Positions 1 through 5,489 of a stretch of DNA of 7,655 nt are shown in pieces (the first letter of the stretch is position 1; each line of letters begins with the position of its first letter). Made by a program: the position numbers and the translations under genes. The notes beneath the pieces were generated by a model. That model saw nothing but the letters and a program-made list of their open reading frames with translations, searched no databases and was not told where the DNA came from. Source of the DNA: an uncultured Paenibacillaceae bacterium (GTDB lineage: Bacteria; Bacillota; Bacilli; Aneurinibacillales; Aneurinibacillaceae); NCBI GenBank assembly GCA_937874515.1, contig CALNBV010000215.1:1-7655 (forward strand), given 5' to 3'.

Positions 1-22
1 TTTACAATAGAGAATCTTTACT

Positions 23-106
23 TTAGGCTACGCCTAACCGAAATTCATCTCCCCCTTACCGTTGGGCTACGCCCTTCATACGCTTGAAGAGGGAGACTTC
101 TTTCGG
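23..106. repeat. Palindromic structured element with two GGCTACGCC hairpins
   Basis: Three nested or adjacent inverted repeats are visible. TTAGGC/GCCTAA (23-28, 32-37) closes on TAC. GGGC/GCCC (64-67, 71-74) also closes on TAC, so both hairpins share the core GGCTACGCC. Enclosing the second hairpin is a long imperfect inverted repeat: CCGAAA (38-43) and TCTCCC (48-53) pair with GGGAGA (91-96) and TTTCGG (101-106), with four unpaired bases on each side between the blocks, and CTT (55-57) can add pairs to AAG (87-89). It resembles an intergenic palindromic repeat (REP or MITE-like), but no family is recognised. It starts about ten bases beyond the point where dehydrogenase homology ends in the neighbouring pseudogene. 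The left limit is uncertain because the window starts here. Confidence 0.5.
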
Positions 107-259
107 AAATATGTTAAATTCAATTCAATGAATCTCTCACAACCATAGGGTCGTCCACTCAAGCAGGATTGACATTTCCCGCAATTGTTCATCAAGAGAA
201 ATCGTCTCAATACGAAACTCATCACCTTTTGAATTAGTAACTGCTGCTTGAATTTGCAT
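76..259 (-). pseudogene. Zinc-dependent alcohol dehydrogenase remnant (deleted, frameshifted, 3' truncated)
   Basis: The intact gene would encode a medium-chain NAD(P)-dependent alcohol dehydrogenase. A strong ribosome site AGGAGGGG (273-266) precedes ATG at 259-257. The first frame reads MQIQAAVTNSKGDEFRIETI then SLDEQ, a typical N-terminus of this family, and soon stops. From about position 188 another frame reads NNCGKCQSCLSGRPYGCERF then IELN, the structural-zinc cysteine cluster (C-X2-C-X2-C-X7-C), which normally lies about 90-115 residues into the protein. So roughly 70 codons are missing and the frame has changed at the join. After IELN the frame runs into the palindromic element and stops at 76-78. 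The catalytic zinc site between these pieces and the whole cofactor-binding half are absent, so no working enzyme can be made. A possible -10 TATAAT lies at 295-290 without a clear -35. Assignment rests on motif recognition by eye. Confidence 0.75.
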
Positions 260-309
260 GTAAATCCCCTCCTAGATTTAATCCTCGAAATTATATGATT
301 ATTTTTCAT

Positions 310-577
310 ATGCGGCCTTTCCCCTTACCAAAGAGCCAGAGGGAAAGCCTGAAGGAAAACATGGACAAGCAAAAACACGCTAGTCAGATCCACAAGGTTC
401 CATAAGCGTTATTAAAAATTTATGCTGTAGGTTCGTTTGGCATTCCTATTAATCTAGTTGATCGACTTTATCAATTTTCTCTCTATCACGATCTAAAATC
501 CATATATTGTATATACGGCACATTTCTTAGATGGTTTCAGGAACATTCACCATACTATCTACCCCTTTAATAACTTC
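310..577. other. Gene-poor stretch with no supportable gene
   Basis: No reading frame here has both a ribosome site and convincing protein character. A 34-codon plus-strand frame from ATG 310 lacks a Shine-Dalgarno sequence. A plus-strand stretch at about 419-571 is open for ~50 codons but has no start. Structure seen: a hairpin GGCCTTTCCC/GGGAAAGCC (314-323, 341-349, one bulged C) and an AT-rich near-palindrome at 500-518. With the dehydrogenase wreck to the left, the stretch most likely holds decayed sequence. Confidence 0.5.
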
Positions 578-1342
578 TTAGCTCATCTCGATTATTTTAA
601 AACCCCTATGACCTATATGACACGCTTTCATCACTTCATTAACTAATGGTGTTACTTCCCCCCAAGGTGCAGCATATGCTCTGATTGCTGTTAGCCGCTC
701 TGGTGAATTGGGATTCATTTTAAAAATCATCACAAAAGAAATGTCATGTTCTTTATCCATCTTCAGGACTTTTTCGATTACGTCCTCCACTCCCTTAACA
801 TTTAAAAAGAAATTTTCGGTCAACCTTGTTCCATCAACCATCACGATTTTCTGTCCAGGACAATTCACCAATTGCTTCATTTTCCGTTGCAGGCTATTTA
901 ATAAAGTTCTGTTTGGCATAGAGTGGTCAAATCGAAGGGAAGTGCATTCAATAAAGACAGTTCCTCTTTCATCTTCTATTTTAAGATCAAGCTCTTTTTT
1001 TGAACCTGGTATTGTAGTATCGATGGCTGTAACATTCACACCTGCCTTCAATAAAAGAAAAATCACTATGGACTCAAATCTTTTAGACCAGAAGCTCCCC
1101 TTTACCCCAATGGTGCCTACCCATTTCTTAAAAGAAGAAGGAAATCGTTCCTGAATCATCAATAATTCTTCTTCAAGATAAGAAATCGAAGAAGAGTAAA
1201 GGTCCTCTTCATGATGGATTAGCCATTGTGTAAGGGGAGATTCAATGTAATACCATTTAACAGGCAATAGCGACGTGAGCTTGGGCCATTTCTCTGTCAC
1301 AATACGATTTACTACTTCTTCACTGAAATAGTGATTGGTCAT
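578..1342 (-). CDS. Hypothetical protein with PD-(D/E)XK nuclease-like core
   Basis: The product is 254 residues, soluble, with no signal peptide or membrane segment, and I do not recognise the family. The start is set at ATG 1342 because AGGAG (1355-1351) lies 8 nt upstream. An in-frame TTG two codons earlier would sit only 2 nt from that site. Residues ~90-134 look like the core of the PD-(D/E)XK fold: Glu90 in a helix (RFESIVIFLLL), then a turn, then KKELDLKI with Asp119, then VFIECTSL with Glu132. The spacing D-X12-E fits the family, but the usual lysine two residues after the glutamate is Thr134. Lysines in the following helix (RKMKQL) might replace it, as happens in some members. The gene stands alone, divergent from the SQR-like gene, with no methyltransferase or toxin-antitoxin partner beside it. 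Nuclease activity is inference; an inactive or DNA-binding derivative is equally possible. Confidence 0.7.
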   Translation of the reverse strand: MTNHYFSEEVVNRIVTEKWPKLTSLLPVKWYYIESPLTQWLIHHEEDLYSSSISYLEEELLMIQERFPSSFKKWVGTIGVKGSFWSKRFESIVIFLLLKAGVNVTAIDTTIPGSKKELDLKIEDERGTVFIECTSLRFDHSMPNRTLLNSLQRKMKQLVNCPGQKIVMVDGTRLTENFFLNVKGVEDVIEKVLKMDKEHDISFVMIFKMNPNSPERLTAIRAYAAPWGEVTPLVNEVMKACHIGHRGFKIIEMS

Positions 1343-1496
1343 AGTCAATTCTCCTAATCCTTCCGTCCCTCTTACTCTTATCAGGCATGGTATCCCCAGT
1401 CGCTAGTTCTTATTCAGTTTTTTTCGTTTCTTGCATCAAACATACAAAATGCATAATTGGAAATAATATGTACGACAAAATTAGGAAGGTGTTACT

Positions 1497-2633
1497 ATGC
1501 GAATCGTTATTTTAGGCGGAGGTTTTGGAGGGGTAAATACCGCTCTTAAGCTGGGAAAAAAACTGAAAGACAGTAACCATGAAATCATTTTAGTTGCAGA
1601 AAAGCCCCATTTTCTTTTCCGTCCTTCCCTTCCATGGGTCATCTTTGATGAACGAAAATTGGATGATGCTACTCTACCCTTGGACAAAATTCTTCAAAAA
1701 GTCGGGGTTCAATTTATACAAAAAACCGTCATACAGGTCTTACCTAAAAATAACAGAGTTGTTTTACAGGATGATACCATCCTTGAATACGATTATTTGG
1801 TGATTGCCACAGGGGGACTCCCTGATTTCGAAAAAACCCCTGGATTAAAGGAAAACACATACTCTTGTTATTTCGAAGATGATACGAAAAAAACAAAGGA
1901 ACAAATTGAAAACATAAAGTCAGGAGATCAAATTCTTATTGGTGCGTCGGATGGAAACCCTTGTACATGCTTGTCCTACGAGCTCCTATTTGAAATGGAT
2001 GCTTACCTCCAAAAACAAAAGATCAACGCTTCGATTACCTATTTTACATATGAAAGTGACTTATTTGATTATGTCGGAAACAAAGTTTCATCCACCCTGG
2101 AAAAACTGCTGAATGAAAAAAAGATTCCCTTTTATAAAAATGTTACCGTGGAAAAAGTAGAACCCAATCTTTTACATTTAACAAATGGAATGACCTTTCC
2201 TTTTACTTTCTCACTAATTACCCCTGCTTTTAAAGGGGCAGACTATATTTTCGCATCTCCTGACCTAGAACATGAAAATGGAATCATTCCTGTCCACAAC
2301 ACACTTCAGACGAAACAATGGGAAAATATTTATAGTGTAGGGGATACCATACAAAATCCTGCTGTCATCCATAAATCTGGCTGGGCAGCGGAAGTTGAAG
2401 CCCATATCGCTGCAGAAAACATCCATTTAAGTTTACAGGGGAAAACACCCGAAAAAAAATATGTAGAAACTGCCCTTGGCATGATGGAATTAGGAACAGA
2501 GGGAGGAATGGCCTTCGTAAAATATCCCAACAAAAGAAACGAAGCTCCTATGATTGAGATGGCAACACAAGGAGTCCTTCCCCATTTGATGAAAGTTGCC
2601 TTTGAAAAGTATTATTTATGGAAATTACGTTGA
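1497..2633 (+). CDS. SQR-like FAD-dependent pyridine nucleotide-disulfide oxidoreductase
   Basis: The 378-residue flavoprotein belongs to the sulfide:quinone oxidoreductase / type II NADH dehydrogenase superfamily. Members pass electrons from sulfide or NADH through FAD to membrane quinone. Seen directly: an N-terminal Rossmann motif (ILGGGFGG, residues 5-12), the ATGG loop (104-107), and the FAD-closing YSVGDT (279-284). The C-terminus LPHLMKVAFEKYYLWKLR (361-378) fits the amphipathic membrane-docking tail of SQRs. Cys124 and Cys156 (GASDGNPCTC) sit where SQRs carry two of their three redox cysteines. The third, expected near residue 328 (GMMELG), is absent, while Cys158 is an extra cysteine beside Cys156. 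Ribosome site AGGAAGGTG (1483-1491) fixes the start. A weak promoter may lie at TTGCAT 1431-1436 with CATAAT 1452-1457 (15-nt spacer). A link to sulfide oxidation is inferred from the cysteines and from the nearby persulfide operon; NADH or polysulfide as substrate is not excluded. Confidence 0.8.
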   Translation: MRIVILGGGFGGVNTALKLGKKLKDSNHEIILVAEKPHFLFRPSLPWVIFDERKLDDATLPLDKILQKVGVQFIQKTVIQVLPKNNRVVLQDDTILEYDYLVIATGGLPDFEKTPGLKENTYSCYFEDDTKKTKEQIENIKSGDQILIGASDGNPCTCLSYELLFEMDAYLQKQKINASITYFTYESDLFDYVGNKVSSTLEKLLNEKKIPFYKNVTVEKVEPNLLHLTNGMTFPFTFSLITPAFKGADYIFASPDLEHENGIIPVHNTLQTKQWENIYSVGDTIQNPAVIHKSGWAAEVEAHIAAENIHLSLQGKTPEKKYVETALGMMELGTEGGMAFVKYPNKRNEAPMIEMATQGVLPHLMKVAFEKYYLWKLR

Positions 2634-2792
2634 AACTTTTTTGAACACAGTACCCGGAAACATGAAACCTTTTAAAATTAAATATTGTTGATTGTCTTTA
2701 ACTTGATAAATTTCCAGCCCATCTTCAGTCCTGCCTACTTGCTTTCCTTGTAGCAATTGATCTTCAGTTGCCAATGGTTCTGATTGTGACAA
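2625..2792 (-). CDS. Small hypothetical protein, 55 codons, TTG start
   Basis: This frame is open from a stop at about 2810 to TAA at 2627-2625 and has real-protein character: residues 19-38 read VGRTEDGLEIYQVKDNQQYL, followed by ILKGFMFPGTVFKK. There is no ATG before the middle (Met44). TTG at 2792-2790 is the likely start, with AAAAGGG about ten bases upstream. Just upstream of that is a candidate promoter (TTTACA 2842-2837, TATATC 2820-2815). The product would be small, polar and cytoplasmic, with no signal peptide or membrane segment and no recognised family. The last 9 nt overlap the end of the convergent SQR-like gene. It could instead be the C-terminal remnant of a larger decayed gene, but promoter, ribosome site and start in the right order favour a short functional gene. 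Confidence 0.45.
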   Translation of the reverse strand: MSQSEPLATEDQLLQGKQVGRTEDGLEIYQVKDNQQYLILKGFMFPGTVFKKVST

Positions 2793-2807
2793 TCTTTTTA
2801 AGCCCTT

Positions 2808-2837
2808 TTAATCAGATATATAGGATAAACCTATAAT
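2808..2837 (+). promoter_or_regulatory. Candidate promoter of the methyltransferase gene
   Basis: A perfect TATAAT (2832-2837) is preceded, after 18 nt, by the weak -35 TTAATC (2808-2813). Transcription would start near 2844, giving a leader of about 70 nt that contains the hairpin over the ribosome site. Confidence 0.4.
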
Positions 2838-2842
2838 GTAAA
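2815..2842 (-). promoter_or_regulatory. Candidate promoter of the 55-codon minus-strand gene
   Basis: TTTACA (2842-2837, five of six matches to the consensus -35) is followed after 16 nt by TATATC (2820-2815, four of six to the -10). Transcription would begin just before the AAAAGGG ribosome site of the small gene. The elements overlap the plus-strand promoter, so the two may compete. Confidence 0.35.
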
Positions 2843-2850
2843 TAGTTTAT
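2819..2850. promoter_or_regulatory. Inverted repeats in the divergent promoter region (operator candidate)
   Basis: Two overlapping inverted repeats cover the promoter elements: TATAGG/CCTATA (2819-2824, 2830-2835, 5-nt spacer) and ATAAACCTAT/ATAGTTTAT (2825-2834, 2842-2850, one bulged C). Both overlap the plus-strand -10 and one overlaps the minus-strand -35, so a bound repressor could block both genes. AT-rich DNA yields such repeats by chance, hence the low confidence. Confidence 0.3.
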
Positions 2851-2868
2851 ATATATTTTACTTATAAC

Positions 2869-2908
2869 CCTTCTTATGTAAAAATTGGTTTAACACCACA
2901 TAAGGGGG
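2869..2908 (+). promoter_or_regulatory. Leader hairpin pairing with the methyltransferase ribosome site
   Basis: In the mRNA, CCUUCUUAUGU (2869-2879) can pair with ACAUAAGGGGG (2898-2908) over 11 consecutive base pairs, two of them G-U. The loop is 18 nt and can itself form GGU/ACC. The downstream arm contains AAGGGGG, the Shine-Dalgarno sequence of the gene starting at 2917, so folding would hide it. This is the shape of an RNA thermometer or a simple translational switch. No known riboswitch class is recognised. Confidence 0.5.
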
Positions 2909-2916
2909 ATGAAGAG

Positions 2917-3684
2917 ATGAGTTCAATTAATTCCTGGAAACCAGAATTATATGATAGCAAACTGGACTTTGTTTCAGAATATGGAAAAAGTGTAGTTGAA
3001 TTATTAGCTCCCCAGAAGGATGAAACAATTCTTGATTTAGGATGTGGAACAGGAGATTTGACGTATGAAATTGCCCAATCCGGGGCTAAGGTCGTTGGCA
3101 TGGATTTGTCCTCTTCCATGATTGAAAAAGCCAGAATCAAATATCCGGAGATGACCTTTTACGTTGAGAATGCGGAAGACTTTGCCATGGAAGAATCCTT
3201 TGATGCTGTTTTCTCCAACGCAGCCCTTCATTGGATGAAGAACCCTGAGAAAGTCATTCAATGTGTTTGGAATGTGTTAAACCCTGGGGGACGTTTTGTT
3301 GCTGAGTTTGGGGGAAAAGGAAATGTGGGAACCATTATTAAAGCAATGGAAGACGTTCTTTCCCAGGAATATGGGGTGGATGCTCAAAAGCTGAATCCTT
3401 GGTATTACCCCAGTATTGGTGAATATAGCACGTTGTTAGAACAACAGGGATTTCGGGTCACTTATGCTGTCCATTTTGACCGACCAACACCATTAAAAGA
3501 TGGAATCACAGGCCTCAATCACTGGTTAAACAGCTTTGGTGATGATTATTTTCATCAGTATAGTGAAGCAGAAAAAGAAGCGATTTTCCAAAAAATCCGC
3601 AAAAAAATTAAACCAGATCTCTTTCATGATGGTACCTGGTATGCAGATTATAAACGGATTCGAGTGGTAGCCTTAAAGCCATAA
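2917..3684 (+). CDS. Class I SAM-dependent methyltransferase, trans-aconitate methyltransferase-like
   Basis: The 255-residue cytosolic enzyme would transfer a methyl group from S-adenosylmethionine to a small molecule. Motif I ILDLGCGTGDLTYEIA (38-53) binds SAM. VVGMDLSSSMIEKAR (59-73) carries the acidic residue that binds the ribose. ENAEDF (84-89) is the adenine loop, DAVFSNAALHWMKNP (96-110) is motif IV, and LNPGGRFVAEFGG (121-133) follows. The SNAALHW signature and the length match the trans-aconitate 2-methyltransferase (Tam) branch, which has about 250 residues. The C-terminal part (PWYYPSIGEYSTLLEQQGF, 161-179) also fits. The true substrate cannot be read from sequence, and many relatives are simply unassigned methyltransferases. 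ATG 2917 follows AAGGGGG (2902-2908) by 8 nt, and this site is paired in a leader hairpin. The gene is transcribed alone and ends at a strong terminator shared with the convergent operon. Confidence 0.85.
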   Translation: MSSINSWKPELYDSKLDFVSEYGKSVVELLAPQKDETILDLGCGTGDLTYEIAQSGAKVVGMDLSSSMIEKARIKYPEMTFYVENAEDFAMEESFDAVFSNAALHWMKNPEKVIQCVWNVLNPGGRFVAEFGGKGNVGTIIKAMEDVLSQEYGVDAQKLNPWYYPSIGEYSTLLEQQGFRVTYAVHFDRPTPLKDGITGLNHWLNSFGDDYFHQYSEAEKEAIFQKIRKKIKPDLFHDGTWYADYKRIRVVALKP

Positions 3685-3696
3685 TCTCTAAACAAT

Positions 3697-3740
3697 AAAA
3701 GGAGAGTCCATCAATCTACAATGATTGGGCTCTCCTTTTT
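3697..3740. terminator. Bidirectional intrinsic terminator between convergent units
   Basis: AAAAGGAGAG (3697-3706) pairs perfectly with CTCTCCTTTT (3730-3739). The stem continues inward through TCCA and TCA against TGA, T and TGG with one bulged T and one wobble pair, leaving an 8-nt loop. T-runs follow the stem on both strands, so it can end the methyltransferase transcript and the convergent operon. It lies 12 nt after one stop codon and 5 nt after the other. Confidence 0.9.
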
Positions 3741-3745
3741 AACGT

Positions 3746-4387
3746 CTATTTTGGTACTGCATGATAATGGTTCTGAATGCCATATTGAATCAATTCCTGT
3801 TTACTTTTTAGGCCAAGTTTCTGCATAATGTTGGCTTTGTGATTTTCCACGGTTTTGTGGCTTATGGATAGTTTTTCTGCAATTTGCAGATTGGAAAAGC
3901 CCAGAACCGTTAATCGGACGACTTCTTGTTCTCGCACCGTTAAAATGGAAACTTTACGTTGCCTTTTTTGAAACATTTTTTTAATTTGTTCCTGGGGGAT
4001 GCCTGTTTGATAGTATCGGTTACCCTGGTAAACCGCTTGTATCCCTTCATGGAGTTCTCCCCCCTGGCTGTTTTTCAGCATATATCCATGGGCATTTAAT
4101 TGAACCGCTTTTTGAATATACACTTCTTCATCATACATGGTCAGGACCAGGATTTTAGTTTTTGGGTGTTGCTGCATAATTTCCTTTGTAGCGGTGAATC
4201 CATCGATTCCATTGGGCATAGAGAGATCCATTAACACCACATCCGGCTCATATTTCATAGTTAAGCGAACCGCTTCTTCCCCATCCCCCGCTTCTTTTAC
4301 TACCTCAATATCCGGATAGGTTTCTAAGATAAGGCGAATGCCTTTTCGAATCAGTACATGGTCATCCACTACCAGTACTTTAATCAT
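3746..4387 (-). CDS. NarL/FixJ-family response regulator (NreC-like)
   Basis: The 213-residue DNA-binding regulator is the partner of the histidine kinase that overlaps its start. The receiver domain (1-~120) has the acidic pair Asp8-Asp9, phospho-acceptor Asp54 in VLMDLSMP, Thr83, and Lys105 in YMLKNS. A LuxR-type helix-turn-helix follows (~148-205: LTVREQEVVRLTVLGFSNLQ to SHKTVENHKANIMQKLGL). All residues for phosphorylation and DNA binding are present. The start codon lies inside the kinase gene (8-nt overlap), with GGAAGTGG upstream, so translation is probably coupled. Being last in the sulfur operon suggests it controls that operon or respiratory genes. Family resemblance is to NreC/DegU-type regulators; its targets cannot be read from this window. 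Confidence 0.92.
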   Translation of the reverse strand: MIKVLVVDDHVLIRKGIRLILETYPDIEVVKEAGDGEEAVRLTMKYEPDVVLMDLSMPNGIDGFTATKEIMQQHPKTKILVLTMYDEEVYIQKAVQLNAHGYMLKNSQGGELHEGIQAVYQGNRYYQTGIPQEQIKKMFQKRQRKVSILTVREQEVVRLTVLGFSNLQIAEKLSISHKTVENHKANIMQKLGLKSKQELIQYGIQNHYHAVPK

Positions 4388-5420
4388 GCAAATGTTCCAC
4401 TTCCTTAAAGGGAACAGAAGCGAAAATCAATGTCCCTTCTCCTGACGCAGATTGAATTTCAAAGGTACCATTTAATTGGTCCATTCTCTCTTTCATATGC
4501 TTCAAACCAAGACCCTCCCTTTGTTGATGGGGATAAAATCCAACACCATTGTCTTTGATCACAAGATGGATGTCTTCCTTTTCTCGATAGAGCCTGATCT
4601 TAATTTCTGATGCATGGGAATACTTCATACTGTTATGAAGTGCTTCCTGAATGACACGATATAGATTGATTTCCGCACTGGCATTTAAGCGATATTCCAG
4701 GTTGGTTTCAAAGGTAAAGGCTGTAAAGGGCAATTTCATTTGTAAAGTAGTAATCAAGGAATGAACAGTGGGTACAAGACCTAATTGATCTAAGCTTTGG
4801 GGTCGTAACTGATAGGAATAAGATTTCACATCGTTCATCACTTTTTCTAATTCAATTCTTACTTCTGATAAATAATTATTCAATTTTTGCTCATGGACAT
4901 GGGCTTCAATGGCCTGTAAGGCAACAGAGACCGTATATAAGGATTGCCCAACCCCATCATGGAGTTCCTGGGCCAGGCGCTTATGCTCATTTTCCTGGGC
5001 TTCAATTAATTTTTTTATGATAAACTTAGAAATTCTTGCTTCTTCTTCTTTTTGTTTTAAGGACTGATCCCGTAAAACCAATAAATATTGGCTTTGCCCC
5101 GTTTCCTGGTCCTTATAAATCAGAGCCGTGCTCATTTCCACATGGATTTTGTCCCCGTGATAGGTAGGCATATTGGATAAAAAATAGGGAACGGTTTGAC
5201 TACCAATTAAGTAGCAACGTTCCTCATCCTCCTTCACTTCCCTGCTCTGGCAGAAGGAACAATGGGGAACCCGTTCTCCAATTTTCCAACCAGTCAATCG
5301 ACGAGCCGCAGGATTCATCATATGAATGAATCGCTGGTCATCCATTACTAAAATGCCATCTTGAATATGTTCATAGATTTGTCTCAAATAGGAATCCTTC
5401 AAATCAATGGATGTTTCCAT
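4380..5420 (-). CDS. PAS sensor histidine kinase with NreB-like cysteine cluster
   Basis: This 346-residue cytoplasmic kinase has no membrane segment. An N-terminal PAS domain (~10-120) is followed by a coiled linker and a HisKA_3/HPK7 catalytic core. In the core, the phospho-acceptor is His154 (AQELHDGVGQSL), the N-box is QEALHNSMKYS (Asn263), DNGVGF is at 290-295 and GLGLKHMKER at 303-312. The PAS domain carries Cys54-X2-Cys57-X11-Cys69 (PHCSFCQ to ERCYLIG). That is the spacing of the first three [4Fe-4S] cysteines of Staphylococcus NreB (known as C59, C62, C74, C77), and the lengths also match. The fourth position is Ile72, so an NreB-type cluster would need another ligand, perhaps His53; alternatively the thiols sense persulfide or redox state. 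ATG 5420 is chosen because GGAAGGGGGT (5435-5426) lies 5 nt upstream. A TTG 14 codons earlier would put this ribosome site inside the gene. Confidence 0.9.
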   Translation of the reverse strand: METSIDLKDSYLRQIYEHIQDGILVMDDQRFIHMMNPAARRLTGWKIGERVPHCSFCQSREVKEDEERCYLIGSQTVPYFLSNMPTYHGDKIHVEMSTALIYKDQETGQSQYLLVLRDQSLKQKEEEARISKFIIKKLIEAQENEHKRLAQELHDGVGQSLYTVSVALQAIEAHVHEQKLNNYLSEVRIELEKVMNDVKSYSYQLRPQSLDQLGLVPTVHSLITTLQMKLPFTAFTFETNLEYRLNASAEINLYRVIQEALHNSMKYSHASEIKIRLYREKEDIHLVIKDNGVGFYPHQQREGLGLKHMKERMDQLNGTFEIQSASGEGTLIFASVPFKEVEHLHD

Positions 5421-5425
5421 ATGGC

Positions 5426-5474
5426 ACCCCCTTCCTATTATTATAATATTCCGACAATACAAAAGGAAGGAGGT
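5426..5474 (-). promoter_or_regulatory. Anti-Shine-Dalgarno hairpin before the kinase gene
   Basis: In the operon mRNA, ACCUCCUUCC (5474-5465) can pair with GGAAGGGGGU (5435-5426) over ten uninterrupted base pairs with one G-U, closing a 29-nt AU-rich loop. The second arm is the ribosome site of the kinase gene. The first arm begins 15 nt after the dioxygenase stop codon, so a terminating ribosome could disturb it and couple kinase translation to the gene before. The loop DNA also holds a TATAAT (5445-5440) without a good -35. If that is an internal promoter, its transcript would lack the first arm and escape the hairpin. Confidence 0.55.
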
Positions 5475-5489
5475 TTACGGAAAAATACC

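Noticed and set aside
314..349. Hairpin GGCCTTTCCC/GGGAAAGCC as a terminator
   Set aside because: No T-run follows the stem on either strand, and it does not sit at the end of a supported gene.
310..411. 34-codon plus-strand frame from ATG 310
   Set aside because: There is no ribosome site, no recognisable motif, and the stretch is surrounded by decayed sequence.
419..571. Plus-strand open stretch of about 50 codons without a start, considered as a transposase fragment
   Set aside because: No start or ribosome site and no motif of a known transposase family could be recognised; no terminal inverted repeats or target duplications were seen.
708..1154. Plus-strand open frame of 148 codons
   Set aside because: It lies antisense inside the 578-1342 gene, has no ribosome site, and its Ser/Phe/Thr-rich sequence looks like reverse-strand reading. 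The minus-strand frame has a good ribosome site and protein-like character.
1343..1348. TTG start two codons before the chosen ATG of the 578-1342 gene
   Set aside because: AGGAG would be only 2 nt from the TTG, against 8 nt from the ATG.
2874..3140. Minus-strand open frame of 88 codons
   Set aside because: It is antisense to the methyltransferase, whose motif I and neighbouring motifs are unmistakable, and it lacks a ribosome site.
5421..5462. Upstream TTG start for the kinase (14 extra codons)
   Set aside because: The extension translates the leader and the ribosome site itself. ATG 5420 has that site at ideal spacing.
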